DNA of 64,000 nucleotides from Euzebya pacifica (GTDB lineage Bacteria > Actinomycetota > Nitriliruptoria > Euzebyales > Euzebyaceae), in contig NZ_CP031165.1 of the NCBI RefSeq assembly GCF_003344865.1, positions 4,407,910-4,471,909 on the forward strand, in the 5' to 3' direction. Both the position numbers and the translations under genes were made by a program. Positions 50,056-59,035 of this stretch are shown here, piece by piece. A model generated the notes under the pieces. That model ran no database searches. It was not told the origin of the DNA and saw only the letters and a program-made list of their open reading frames with translations. The stretch's first letter is position 1. Each line of letters opens with the position of its first letter.

Positions 50056-52155
50056 GTGCAGGTTTCCGGTCGCTTCTCACCTCATCCCCGTGGCTTCGGC
50101 TTCGTCGACCCCGCTCCCACCGCCACAGGCAACCCGCCTGTGGTCGTGGACGATGCTGGTCGTACGCACAAGGTCGAGTCCGTCTTCGTCCCACCGGACG
50201 TCGCGCGCGGTTGGATCGCCGACGACCGTGTCGTCGCGACCCTCGCCGTCGACGACCAGGGTCGCCTCAACGCGGCGTCCATGACGTTGGAGTCCCGCCA
50301 GCGGCGCTTCGTCGTCGGCGTGGTCCAGCCGTTCGCCGGGAAGATGGTGCTGTCCCCCGACGCCCGTCTCGGCAGCGGCGAGATCCCCATGGACGACGCC
50401 ATGTCGGCCAAGCTGATGCATGCCGAGGGCAAGCAGATCGTCGCCACGCTGGCGCCGACCGGCAAGGCCATGTGCACCGCGCTGGTCGCCGGTCCGCTGC
50501 CGACGTTCGCGCCGTCCGCGGTCCGTGCCCGGGCGGTCGTGATCGCCCACGGTGGCGCCACCCCCGACTCGATCCCGGGTGGCCCTGCCGCTGTCGGCCT
50601 GCCGCCGGCGGAGACCAACTCCAACGTCCTGCGCGCCACCGGCCGCATGGCGGCTGGCCAGGCCGGGTTGTCCGCCGGCCTGTCCTCCGAGGAGGGTCCC
50701 GTCCCCGGTCCGCACGCGGAGATGATCGACCGTCGCCACGAGGTGCAGGTCACCATCGACGCCGACACCTCCAAGGACCTCGACGACGCCCTCACCGGCG
50801 CGTGGTCCGGCCAGGCCGCCGACCCGGTCCTGGTCAAGGTCCACATCGCCGACGCCGCGGGCACCATCGGCATCGGCTCGGCTGCTGACCGCTACGCCCG
50901 CACCGTTGCGGCCACCGCGTACTTCACCGCTGGGCCGAACGCCTCGATGATCGACCCGGCGCTGTCGGAGGGCGACCTGTCGCTGCTGCCCAAGCAGGAC
51001 CGTCGTGCCGTCACCGTCACCATGCTGGTCGACCCCGACGGCTCGGTCTCGGGTACCGAGGTCGACCTGTCCTGGATCAACCCCGACGCCCGGCTGTCCT
51101 ACGCCGCCGTCGAGGAGTACCTGGAGAACCCGACGCCGACCGGCCTCGCCAAGACCCGCAACGGGGTCAGCGGTGCCGACCCGGAGTCCCTCGGTGCGGT
51201 CACCGCGACGGTCATCTCCCTCGCCGAGGCCGCCCGCCGCCTGGGCGCCGAGCGCGATGCGCGTGACACCCTCGAGGACCTGTTCACCGACGCCGAGCTC
51301 GAGGCCGTCGTCGTCGACGGCAAGATCCGCACCGCCGAGGCCGACCCGCACCCGGTCGCGCAGCGGGTGGTGGAGCGCCTCATGGTGGCCGCCAATGAGG
51401 CCGTCGCCGGCTGGGCGCACGCCATCGGCCTGCCCATGCTGTACCGCGGGCACGTCGGGTTCGACCCCGAGCGGGTCGACACGCTTCGCCAGGCTGCGGC
51501 CGCGCTGAACGTGCCGTTCGCCGAGGACGCCACCATCCAGCCCAAGGACCTGGTCGCGCTCGTCGAGCGCCTTCAGGAGGAGGGTCGTGAGGACGCTGCT
51601 GCGGCGCTCGCGACCGTCGCCACCGGTGTGGTTGCCCGTGCGGGGTACACCGCGACGCCGTCGGCCCACGACGCGCTCGGTTCGGGGTTCTACACCCACT
51701 TCACGAGCCCCCTGCGTCGCTACACCGACCTGGTCGTGCACCGTCAGCTGCGTGCGGCGATCGCCGACGAGATGCCGCCGTACACCACCGAGGACCTCGC
51801 CGCGCTGGCCACCTGGCTGGACGCTCGCGGCGGTGCCGTCAACCACGCCCAGGCGCTGGAGCGCAACGCCCTGTGGGCGGTGCTGCTGGACCGCAAGGCC
51901 ATCACCTGGCCCACCCCCGGCACGGTCGTGGGGATCAGCAAGGCCGGTCTGCGCATCCGCTTGACCGTCCCCGGTGTGGTCGGCTTCATGTCGGCCGCGC
52001 GTGCGCTGGGCCTCCCGCCCCGCGAGCGCGCGTCGCTGGAGCTGGACGAGACCGGCATGGCGACCGTCGACGGCAAGTACCACCTGGGCGCGTCGATCAA
52101 GGTCCGCCTCGACCGCCTGGACGAGCTCGGCCGCCCGGACGTCAAGCCGGCCTGA
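50056..52155 (+). CDS. RNB-domain exoribonuclease (RNase R/II-like)
   Basis: A 699-residue processive 3'-5' exonuclease. A cold-shock-type OB domain begins at once (GRFSPHPRGFGFVDP). The RNB core has the acidic active-site cluster in TIDADTSKDLDDAL, followed by VHIADAAGTIG and LLPKQDRRAVTV. Near its end are TSPLRRYTDLVVHRQL and an S1-like OB domain (GTVVGISKAGLRIRL). The usual RNB motif D-x-x-D-x-D-D is thus present with Leu for Phe. Codons are strongly biased to CGT/CGC for Arg, suggesting high expression. GTG at 50056 is used, placing the first OB strand at the N-terminus. Confidence 0.93.
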   Translation: MQVSGRFSPHPRGFGFVDPAPTATGNPPVVVDDAGRTHKVESVFVPPDVARGWIADDRVVATLAVDDQGRLNAASMTLESRQRRFVVGVVQPFAGKMVLSPDARLGSGEIPMDDAMSAKLMHAEGKQIVATLAPTGKAMCTALVAGPLPTFAPSAVRARAVVIAHGGATPDSIPGGPAAVGLPPAETNSNVLRATGRMAAGQAGLSAGLSSEEGPVPGPHAEMIDRRHEVQVTIDADTSKDLDDALTGAWSGQAADPVLVKVHIADAAGTIGIGSAADRYARTVAATAYFTAGPNASMIDPALSEGDLSLLPKQDRRAVTVTMLVDPDGSVSGTEVDLSWINPDARLSYAAVEEYLENPTPTGLAKTRNGVSGADPESLGAVTATVISLAEAARRLGAERDARDTLEDLFTDAELEAVVVDGKIRTAEADPHPVAQRVVERLMVAANEAVAGWAHAIGLPMLYRGHVGFDPERVDTLRQAAAALNVPFAEDATIQPKDLVALVERLQEEGREDAAAALATVATGVVARAGYTATPSAHDALGSGFYTHFTSPLRRYTDLVVHRQLRAAIADEMPPYTTEDLAALATWLDARGGAVNHAQALERNALWAVLLDRKAITWPTPGTVVGISKAGLRIRLTVPGVVGFMSAARALGLPPRERASLELDETGMATVDGKYHLGASIKVRLDRLDELGRPDVKPA

Positions 52156-52196
52156 GGACCCGAGCCGCGTGGTTACCGGCGCGATCGGGGCCCAAG

Positions 52197-52210
52197 TCGC
52201 CCATGGGCGA
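52197..52210. terminator. Dyad between convergent RNB and membrane-protein genes
   Basis: TCGCCC-AT-GGGCGA is a perfect 14-base palindrome in the 108-bp convergent gap. With only two central bases it needs to open to form a loop, so terminator function is tentative. Confidence 0.35.
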
Positions 52211-52263
52211 TGACCGGCACGATTCGCCGCCGGCCGCTCCCCTCACGGCGCCTCCCGCGGGGC

Positions 52264-53220
52264 TCAGGTGCGCGGAAGGACTCCGACGACCTGCCACTCC
52301 TCGCCCACCGGGCCGAGGACCAGCAGGAAGGGCGTCGTCGACTGCACGGGGACGACACGGGCCCAGGCGTAGACGTCGGGCCCGTACTCGCTGAGGAGGG
52401 CGGTAGTGCCGTCGGCGTCGGCCAGCGACCGGACGGCACCGAGCTCGACCAGATCGGGCTGGTCCTCCTCGCACAGCTGTGAGGCCAGCACGGGCGCACC
52501 GACGAGGCGAGCCTCCAGCGCTGCCGTGTCCGCGCAGTCCACCCGTGCGTCGACCCACTGGCGGGCGGCGGCGTCGGCACCGTCCTGGGAGGGGTAGAGG
52601 GCACGGTTCTCGGTGGCGGTGGTCTCCACGCGCCACAGGCCGTCCTCCTCCTGCAGCGTCCAGGTCGAGCGGCCGCGGGCGGCGACCAGCCCGATGACCG
52701 GGTCGATCATCGGCTCGAACCCGGTGAGCGTGTCGATGCGCGCGGTGCCAGACCCGTCGTCGTCGACGTTGTCGACGCGATAGCCGGTGATGCGGGGGAA
52801 GTCGGCGTGGGCGTTCACCCACAGCGCAACGCTCGGGTAGAGGGTGTTCTGGACCGACTCCGTCAGGAACGCGTAGGAGGTCTCCCAGTCGCCCGACGCC
52901 TCGGCGGCAAGGAACCCGCGGAGGGCCTGCTCGGGGTCGGTGGCGTCGTCGGGGGCGATGCCAGCGTCCGGTGCCGGCAGCTCGGCAGCCGCCTCCGGAT
53001 CCCCGTCCCGGCTGGTCGAGGACGTCGTGACCGGGGTATCGGCATCCTGGTCACCGCCGCTTCCGAAGACCCCGGCCAGGGCGAGGCCGGCGCCCAGGCC
53101 AACGACGAGCGCAAGCACGATGAACACCGCCGTTCGGACACGGCTACGGGAAGGGGCATCCGAGCCGCTTTGGTCGGGCATGGTGCCGTAGGGGGTGTCC
53201 ATATGGTCATTGTCAGTCAT
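52264..53220 (-). CDS. Membrane-anchored protein with extracytoplasmic domain, unknown function
   Basis: A 318-residue protein. A short cytosolic tail precedes a single helix (about 29-51, VFIVLALVVGLGAGLALAG). An acidic, threonine-rich linker follows to about residue 95. The external part begins PEQALRGFLAAEASGDWETSYAFLT, a pattern of NTF2-like domains found in actinobacterial lipoproteins, and has two further strands-rich segments (STWTLQEEDGLWRVETTATEN, FLLVLGPVGEEWQVVGVLP). Two cysteines (DCADT, LCEED) may pair. I do not recognise a named family. The ATG at 53220 is chosen; 53202 and 53253 are alternatives. It is divergent from the CWB2 gene. Confidence 0.7.
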   Translation of the reverse strand: MTDNDHMDTPYGTMPDQSGSDAPSRSRVRTAVFIVLALVVGLGAGLALAGVFGSGGDQDADTPVTTSSTSRDGDPEAAAELPAPDAGIAPDDATDPEQALRGFLAAEASGDWETSYAFLTESVQNTLYPSVALWVNAHADFPRITGYRVDNVDDDGSGTARIDTLTGFEPMIDPVIGLVAARGRSTWTLQEEDGLWRVETTATENRALYPSQDGADAAARQWVDARVDCADTAALEARLVGAPVLASQLCEEDQPDLVELGAVRSLADADGTTALLSEYGPDVYAWARVVPVQSTTPFLLVLGPVGEEWQVVGVLPRT

Positions 53221-53270
53221 TTGTGGGTGCATCTCGGTTGAAGTTCGGAGCAATGGGCAAGCCGGACGGG

Positions 53271-53288
53271 GTGGTCGTTACGAACCAC
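53271..53288. promoter_or_regulatory. 18-bp dyad in the divergent region before the CWB2 gene
   Basis: GTGGT-N8-ACCAC with an inner TCGT-T-ACGA dyad. It lies between two divergent envelope-protein genes and could be an operator. No -10 could be assigned with confidence in this region. Confidence 0.3.
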
Positions 53289-53376
53289 TCACTGCTGGGA
53301 GGCGTCTGCGCGGACTCGTCTGCGCCACCGCGTTCCGGCTGACCGAGTATCCGACAAGGCCTTGGAGGCCAAACAC

Positions 53377-54414
53377 ATGAGCAGATTCACAGTTGCGCTG
53401 GTCGCGGCTGTCTCGATGCTGTTCGCCCTGGCAGGACCTGCGCTCGCGCAGGACAGCCCGAGCCCGATCGTGAGCGGTCCGACGACCGTTGACGAAGCGG
53501 TGGCTTGGAGCCAGGCGACCTTCGCAGACGGCAGCGCACCCGACGTGATCCTTGCACGCGACGACAACTTCCCGGACTCCCTCGGAGCCGGCGCGGTCCA
53601 GGCCGCCCTCGAAGCCCCGTTGCTGCTGACCAACTCAACCCTGCTGAGCCCGCAGACCGCCGCTGAGATGACTCGTCTCGGTGCGGAACGCGTCATCATC
53701 CTGGGCGGCGAGGAAGCGGTCGGCCCGACCGTCGTCACCGAGCTCGAGCTCCTGGGCGTCGAGACCGAACGGGTTGGCGGATCCACGCGTGCCCTGACGG
53801 CCGTCGCCATCATCGAGCGGTTCTTCCCCAACGCCACCGCAGTCGTCGTCGCCCGCGCCGACGCTGCCGAGGGCAACCCCACGAGCGCCTTCGCTGACTC
53901 CATCGTCACCGCGGCCGTCTCTGCGGTCGCCCACGTGCCGATCCTGCTGACCAACTCCGACACCCTGCTGCCCGAGACCGGTGACGCCCTCGCGGCGCTG
54001 CCGATCGAGAACATCATCGTGGCCGGTGGCACCGACGCCATCAGCGACGCGGTCGTGGACGACATCGCCTCGGCCATCGACGACGGCAACAGCGGCACCG
54101 AGGAGTCCGTCCAGCGCCTGGCCGGTCCCTCCCGTGACGTGACCGCCATCGAGATGATGTCCTACCTCGGCTACTCCTCCGCCGCTGACGCCTCCCGCGT
54201 CCTGCTGGTCGAGGGCTACGCCGACGACGCATGGGCCTCCGGCTTCGCGTCGGCCGTCCAGGCCGGCAACGGTGCCGCGCTGGTGCTGTCCAACGGCGAT
54301 GACATCTCCGACGCCACCGCCGACTTCCTGTCGGGCGCCGGCGTGCCGCTCATCTGCGGTCCCGGAACCACGCAGTCCGCTTGCGACGCCGCGTCCGCGG
54401 CGCTGAACGGCTGA
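53377..54414 (+). CDS. Secreted cell-wall-binding repeat 2 (CWB2) protein
   Basis: A 345-residue surface protein. Residues 1-24 form a signal peptide (VALVAAVSMLFALAGPALAQ, cut after Ala). The remainder is three CWB2 repeats (PF04122 pattern) of about 100 residues: each has a DVILARDDNFPDSLGAGAVQ-type start, an APLLLTNS strand and a VIILGGEEAVGPTV-type end. In Firmicutes such triplets attach proteins to anionic wall polymers. Here no other domain exists, so the protein is a bare wall-binding module, possibly structural. GGAGG lies eight bases before ATG 53377. It stands 64 bases ahead of the DUF4331 gene. Confidence 0.9.
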   Translation: MSRFTVALVAAVSMLFALAGPALAQDSPSPIVSGPTTVDEAVAWSQATFADGSAPDVILARDDNFPDSLGAGAVQAALEAPLLLTNSTLLSPQTAAEMTRLGAERVIILGGEEAVGPTVVTELELLGVETERVGGSTRALTAVAIIERFFPNATAVVVARADAAEGNPTSAFADSIVTAAVSAVAHVPILLTNSDTLLPETGDALAALPIENIIVAGGTDAISDAVVDDIASAIDDGNSGTEESVQRLAGPSRDVTAIEMMSYLGYSSAADASRVLLVEGYADDAWASGFASAVQAGNGAALVLSNGDDISDATADFLSGAGVPLICGPGTTQSACDAASAALNG

Positions 54415-54478
54415 CGCCATGACACCTGACATCGAACCCAAGACACACCCATACCCCATGCAGAGAGGTACACAGACC

Positions 54479-55972
54479 ATGACCATCACACGCAGCCGGT
54501 CCTTCCGGGTGCTCCTGGCCGCAGCCCTTGCGGCGGTGCTGGCGATCACGACCCTCGGGACCGTTGACGCCTCCAGCCACCGCGAAGCGCCGCTGATCGC
54601 CCAGGACCCGGTCGCTGACAACACCGACACCTACGCGTTCGTGTCGCCGACCAACGACGACAACGTCGTGCTCATCGCCAACTACATCCCGCTCCAGCAG
54701 CCCTCCGGCGGACCGAACTTCTACAACTTCGGTGACGACGTGCTGTACGAGATCCACGTCGACAACGACGGCGACGCCGTCGCTGACGTGACCTACGAGT
54801 TCGACTTCACGACCTCGCTCAACGTCCCCACCACGACGCTGTACAACATCGGCCAGATCACCGCCCTCGAGGGCGAGGGTGCTGCCGCGTGGAACCTGCG
54901 TCAGCGCTACACCCTGTCCAGCGTCGTCGACGGCACCCGCACGGTGCTCGGCCAGGACCTGCCGGTCCCGCCGAACAACCTCGGCCCGCGTTCGACCCCC
55001 AACTACGACGACCTCGCCTCGCAGGCCATCGTTGAGCTGTCCGACGGCGTCACCGCCTTCGCCGGCCAGCGTGATGACCCCTTCTGGGTCGACCTGGGCT
55101 CCATCTTCGACCTCGGCGCCCTGCGTCCGTTCGAAGGCGCCCACATCATCCCCGAGCCGAACACCGACGCCATCGACGCCGTCGCTGGCAAGAACACCCA
55201 CTCCCTGGTCCTCGAGGTTCCGATCGACTCGCTGACCAACGGTGACGACCCCGTCATCGGCGTCTGGGCGACCGCGTCCCGTCGTCGCACCCGTACCTTC
55301 GCCGACGGCAGCTCCGCCACCCCGGTCCACAACGGCCCCTACGCCCAGGTCTCCCGCCTCGGCATGCCGCTGGTCAACGAGGTCGTCATCCCGACCGCGC
55401 TGAAGGACACCTTCAACACCCTGCTGCCCAGCCAGGACGCGACCGCCCTGTCGGGCGTCGGCTCCGACGACATCGCCCCGGACGCCGGCTACCAGCCGTC
55501 GACCGTCGGTGACATCCCGATCGTGACCGACCCCGAGCTCGCCGGCCTGTTCGAGATCCTCTACCCGGACGTGTTCGGTCCCGACGGTGCGGCTCCTCTG
55601 CCCCCGGCCCCCCGCGCCGACCTGGTCCAGGTCTTCCTGACCGGTATCCCGGACGTCAACCAGCTCAACGGTGGTGACTTCACCCCGGCGGAGTACATCC
55701 GCCTGAACACCTCCATCAAGCCGGCTGACGGCGACCTCAACAACGACAACCGCCTCGGCGTCATCGGTGGCGACACCCAGGGTTACCCCAACGGCCGTCG
55801 TCTGTACGACGACACCGTGGACATCTCCCTGCGCGTCGTTGCCGGCGAGCTGGTCAACGGTGGCGACGCCACCCCCGACCTGACCGACGGCATCCTCACC
55901 AACGACAAGCCGTTCCTCAACGAGTTCCCCTACGTGGCCGCCCCCTGGGACGGCTACAGCTCGACCCAGTAG
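54479..55972 (+). CDS. Secreted DUF4331 protein
   Basis: A 497-residue exported protein of the DUF4331 family. Signal peptide: residues 1 to about 30 (SFRVLLAAALAAVLAITTLG). The mature part begins with the family hallmark SSHREAPLIAQDPVADNTDTYAFVS, then NFYNFGDDVLYEIHVDNDGDA and VPTTTLYNIGQIT; it has EVPIDSLTN and repeated metal-like acidic turns (DPFWVDLGSIFDLG). Function is unknown; the family is secreted or periplasmic and often near metal or redox genes. Codon use is strongly biased, so it may be abundant. AGAGAGG precedes ATG 54479. Followed by the TPR gene after 10 bases. Confidence 0.92.
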   Translation: MTITRSRSFRVLLAAALAAVLAITTLGTVDASSHREAPLIAQDPVADNTDTYAFVSPTNDDNVVLIANYIPLQQPSGGPNFYNFGDDVLYEIHVDNDGDAVADVTYEFDFTTSLNVPTTTLYNIGQITALEGEGAAAWNLRQRYTLSSVVDGTRTVLGQDLPVPPNNLGPRSTPNYDDLASQAIVELSDGVTAFAGQRDDPFWVDLGSIFDLGALRPFEGAHIIPEPNTDAIDAVAGKNTHSLVLEVPIDSLTNGDDPVIGVWATASRRRTRTFADGSSATPVHNGPYAQVSRLGMPLVNEVVIPTALKDTFNTLLPSQDATALSGVGSDDIAPDAGYQPSTVGDIPIVTDPELAGLFEILYPDVFGPDGAAPLPPAPRADLVQVFLTGIPDVNQLNGGDFTPAEYIRLNTSIKPADGDLNNDNRLGVIGGDTQGYPNGRRLYDDTVDISLRVVAGELVNGGDATPDLTDGILTNDKPFLNEFPYVAAPWDGYSSTQ

Positions 55973-55982
55973 GACGGTCCTC

Positions 55983-57296
55983 GTGACCACGCCGGTACCC
56001 AGTGCCGTCGCTCCCGAGGGGAGGGGCTCACGCCTCTCCCCTCGTGGGGAGCCCACCAACTCGACGAACAGTCCTCGTTCCATGACAACCTCCCGCACCG
56101 CACGCACCCTCCTGATCACCGCTGTCGTCGCTGCGGTCGTCGGGCTGCTGGTCGGGCGCTTCCTCACCTACTCCGACACACCCACGGTCCCGCTGCCGAC
56201 CGTCGTGGTGCCCGACGACACCGAGGTCCGGGCCCTCCAGGCCACCGCCGAGGCAGCCCCCGACAACGCCGCTGCCTGGCAGACGCTGGGCCTGGCCGCG
56301 ACCGACCACGCCATAACCACCGCCGACCCTGCCTGGTACGCCGTCGCCGACGACGCCCTCGAGCGCGCGACCGAGCTGGACCCCGACGACCACTTCACCA
56401 CCATCGCCAGCGGCCGGCTGGCGTTGTCCCTCCACGACTTCACCACCGCCCGCGAGCTCGGGTTGTCCGCCACCGCCGCCGCGCCCGCGTCCGCCGACGC
56501 GTGGGGCGTCCTGGTCGACGCCCACGTCGAGCTGGGCGACTACGACGCGGCCGCCACGGCGCTGGACACGATGCTCGCCCTCGACCCCGACCTGTCGGCC
56601 CTTGCCCGTGCCAGCTACCTGCGTCAGCTGAACGGCGACCTCGACGGTGCGATCGTCGCGATGCGCCAGGCCGTCGCTGCCGGCGCCGGCAGCAACCCGA
56701 CCGTCAACGCCCTCCTGGGCGACCTGCTGCTGCAGCGCGGCGACCTCGACGCGGCCCGTGCCGCCTACGAGTCGACCGCCACGGCAGCCGGCGCCGCGGG
56801 CCTGGCACGGGTCGCCGCTGCCGAGGGTGACCTGGCCACCGCCGAGCTGATCCTCACCGACCTCGCTGGCCGCACCCCCGCGCCGCCGGTCATCACCGCC
56901 CTGGCCGAGGTGCAGCAACGGGCCGGCAACACCGAGGGGCTGGCCGACACCGTCGAGCTGGCCCGGACCGTCGCGGCCCTGCAGATCGACGCCGGACAGG
57001 TCGTGGACCTGGAGCTGGCGCTGTTCGAGGCGTCGTTCGGCGATCCCGAGCGGGCCGTGGAGCTGGCCGAGCTGGCCCACGAGGCACGGCCGGACAACGT
57101 CTACGCGGCTGGTTCGCTGGCGTGGGCCAACCACGTCGCCGGCAACGACGCCGAGGCGCGGGCCCTGGCCACCGACGCAACCCGTCTGGGGACGGTCGAC
57201 ACGGCGCACGAGCTGCGCATGGCCGCCATCACCGGCGAGGGCATGGACGCCCTGCTGGCCCGCAACCCCCTCGCCGAGGAGCTGTTCCTGCCGTGA
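55983..57296 (+). CDS. Membrane-anchored TPR protein
   Basis: A 437-residue protein with one membrane helix (about 41-59, LLITAVVAAVVGLLVGRF) and an external array of about eight tetratricopeptide-like helical pairs (for example AAWQTLGLAATDHAI, DAWGVLVDAHVELGDYDAAATALDTML, GDLDAARAAYES). It probably scaffolds partners outside the membrane, the DUF4331 protein and NicO permease being the candidates. GTG 55983 has AGGA eight bases upstream; an ATG at 56082, just before the helix, is a serious alternative because a strong hairpin lies between the two. Stop overlaps the NicO start (GTGA). Confidence 0.82.
   Translation: MTTPVPSAVAPEGRGSRLSPRGEPTNSTNSPRSMTTSRTARTLLITAVVAAVVGLLVGRFLTYSDTPTVPLPTVVVPDDTEVRALQATAEAAPDNAAAWQTLGLAATDHAITTADPAWYAVADDALERATELDPDDHFTTIASGRLALSLHDFTTARELGLSATAAAPASADAWGVLVDAHVELGDYDAAATALDTMLALDPDLSALARASYLRQLNGDLDGAIVAMRQAVAAGAGSNPTVNALLGDLLLQRGDLDAARAAYESTATAAGAAGLARVAAAEGDLATAELILTDLAGRTPAPPVITALAEVQQRAGNTEGLADTVELARTVAALQIDAGQVVDLELALFEASFGDPERAVELAELAHEARPDNVYAAGSLAWANHVAGNDAEARALATDATRLGTVDTAHELRMAAITGEGMDALLARNPLAEELFLP
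56015..56044. terminator. Hairpin at the DUF4331/TPR junction
   Basis: CGAGGGGAGGGG pairs with CCTCTCCCCTCG (11 of 12) over a six-base loop. If the TPR gene starts at 56082 this is an intergenic attenuator that lets the abundant DUF4331 message end; if it starts at 55983 the hairpin is inside the coding region. Confidence 0.5.
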
Positions 57297-58921
57297 CCAC
57301 CACCCCCTCCTCCTCGTCCCCCTCCCCTGTGGTGCGCGGTCACGCGCGCGTCCTCGTGGTCCTGTTCGCCGCGGTCCTGGTGTCGATGCTCGTCGCCGGA
57401 CCTGCGTCGGCCCATCCCCTGGGCAACTTCACGACCAACACCTCCGCGGCGATCCTGCCCGGTCCCGACGGCGTCGACGTCGCCTATGTGCTGGACCTCG
57501 CCGAAGTGCCGGCCCAGCAGTCAGGTCGCGCCATCGAGGCAGCCGGGGGCCCGGAGGCATGGGCGCAGGAGGAGTGCACGACGGTCGCCGGCGCACAGAC
57601 GCTGACCGTCGACGGCACCGTGGTTCCGCTGGACGTGGCGACCGTCGGCATCACCTTCCCGCCGGGGCAGGCGGGCCTGGACACGCTCCGGCTTCGCTGT
57701 GACCTGATCGCCGACACCGACGTCGCCGCCGGGACGTCCATCGGCTACGCCGACGGCTACCGGGCCGACACCCTCGGCTGGCGAGAGGTCGTTGCGGCCG
57801 GCGACGGGGTCGACCTGACCGACAGCGACGTCCCGGCAACCTCGTCGTCGACGCAGCTGCGGACCTACCCCGAGGCCACCGTGTCCGACCTCACGACCGC
57901 CACGGTCGTCGTGGGCGAGGGAGCCGGCGACCCCGCCGCCGTCGAGGCGCTGCGTGCCACCGACGTCGAGCTGGTCGACGCCGCCTCGCCCGGTGGTCTG
58001 GAGGGGCTGGTCGAGCGCTACACCGAGCTGGTGGCTCGTCAGGACCTGACCGTCGGCTTCGTGCTCGTGGCCATCCTGCTCTCGATCGTGCTGGGCACCG
58101 CGCACGCCGTCGCCCCCGGGCACGGCAAGACCGTCATCGCCGCCTACCTGCTGGGCGAGGGCGGGCAGGCCCGCCAGGCAGTGGCGCTCGGCTCCACCGT
58201 CGCCGTCACCCACACCATCGGCGTGCTCGTGCTGGGTGTGATCGTGTCCACGTCGACGAGCCTTGCGCCCGAGCGCCTCTATCCGATCCTCGGCGTCATG
58301 GGTGGGGTGCTGTTCACGCTGCTGGGGGTGTCCCTGCTGGTCCGCGCGCTGCGCAACAAGGGCCACTCGCACGACCACGATCACGGCCACTCACACGGGC
58401 ATGGCCACGGGGGTCACGACCACGGGGCCGGGCATGTCGCGCCGGTCCCTGCGCAGGACCGCGTACTGGTCGCCCACGGCCCGGCCGAACCCTTCACGAG
58501 TCCAGAGCCGGCCACCCTCCGTCCGCACGAGCACCACGATCACCCCAGCTCCACTGGCCACGACGACGACCACGACCACAGCCACGCACCGACCCCCGCG
58601 GCGGGTTGGCGGTCGCTGATCCTCCCCGGCCTGGCCGGTGGCATGGTGCCGAGCCCGTCAGCGCTGCTCGTGCTGCTCGGCGGCATCGCGATCGGACGGG
58701 CGTGGTTCGGGGTCCTCCTGGTGCTGGCGTACGGCATCGGCATGGCGCTGGCGCTGGTCGGAGCCGGCTACCTGCTGCACCGTGTCCGTTTCCGTGTGGC
58801 CGAACGGCTGGAGAGCCAGACGTGGGCCCGCGTCAGCACCGCGCTGCCGGTGATCACGTCCAGCCTGATCGTCGTCGGCGGCTTGGTGATCATCGGCCGC
58901 TCGCTGCTCGGCGCTGCCTGA
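57293..58921 (+). CDS. NicO/RcnA-type nickel-cobalt permease with extracytoplasmic domain
   Basis: A 542-residue transporter. After a signal-like helix (about 21-39, ending AGPASAHPLGNFTTN) comes an external domain to about residue 250, rich in Thr and Asp. The permease core begins at FVLVAILLSIVLG and has the NicO motif GTAHAVAPGHGKT. A His-rich loop (about 362-440, with HSHDHDHGHSHGHGHG and HHDHP clusters) separates the two halves and should bind metal ions. The second half has GGMVPSPSALLVLLGGIAIGR. It would move nickel, cobalt or a related ion. The HPLGNFTTN start of the external domain is common in such two-part permeases. It ends the block. Confidence 0.9.
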   Translation: MTTTPSSSSPSPVVRGHARVLVVLFAAVLVSMLVAGPASAHPLGNFTTNTSAAILPGPDGVDVAYVLDLAEVPAQQSGRAIEAAGGPEAWAQEECTTVAGAQTLTVDGTVVPLDVATVGITFPPGQAGLDTLRLRCDLIADTDVAAGTSIGYADGYRADTLGWREVVAAGDGVDLTDSDVPATSSSTQLRTYPEATVSDLTTATVVVGEGAGDPAAVEALRATDVELVDAASPGGLEGLVERYTELVARQDLTVGFVLVAILLSIVLGTAHAVAPGHGKTVIAAYLLGEGGQARQAVALGSTVAVTHTIGVLVLGVIVSTSTSLAPERLYPILGVMGGVLFTLLGVSLLVRALRNKGHSHDHDHGHSHGHGHGGHDHGAGHVAPVPAQDRVLVAHGPAEPFTSPEPATLRPHEHHDHPSSTGHDDDHDHSHAPTPAAGWRSLILPGLAGGMVPSPSALLVLLGGIAIGRAWFGVLLVLAYGIGMALALVGAGYLLHRVRFRVAERLESQTWARVSTALPVITSSLIVVGGLVIIGRSLLGAA

Positions 58922-58935
58922 TCACCCCGGTGATC
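58920..58935. terminator. Hairpin after the NicO gene
   Basis: GATCACC-CC-GGTGATC, overlapping the NicO stop, in the 114-bp convergent gap before the Spo0M-like gene. More dyads follow (GGGGGCCCAG region). No T-tract. Confidence 0.4.
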
Positions 58936-59035
58936 TCAGCTCCGACCCGGCCCGTGGGTCAGGCTCTGGGTGGGGGCCCAGTCCGTTGGGTCGACTGGCG
59001 GCCTGAGCCCCACCTCGTGGCCACGAACGGTCGGG

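Noticed and set aside
53377-54414. S-layer or peptidoglycan hydrolase
   Set aside because: Only CWB2 repeats are seen after the signal peptide; there is no catalytic domain.
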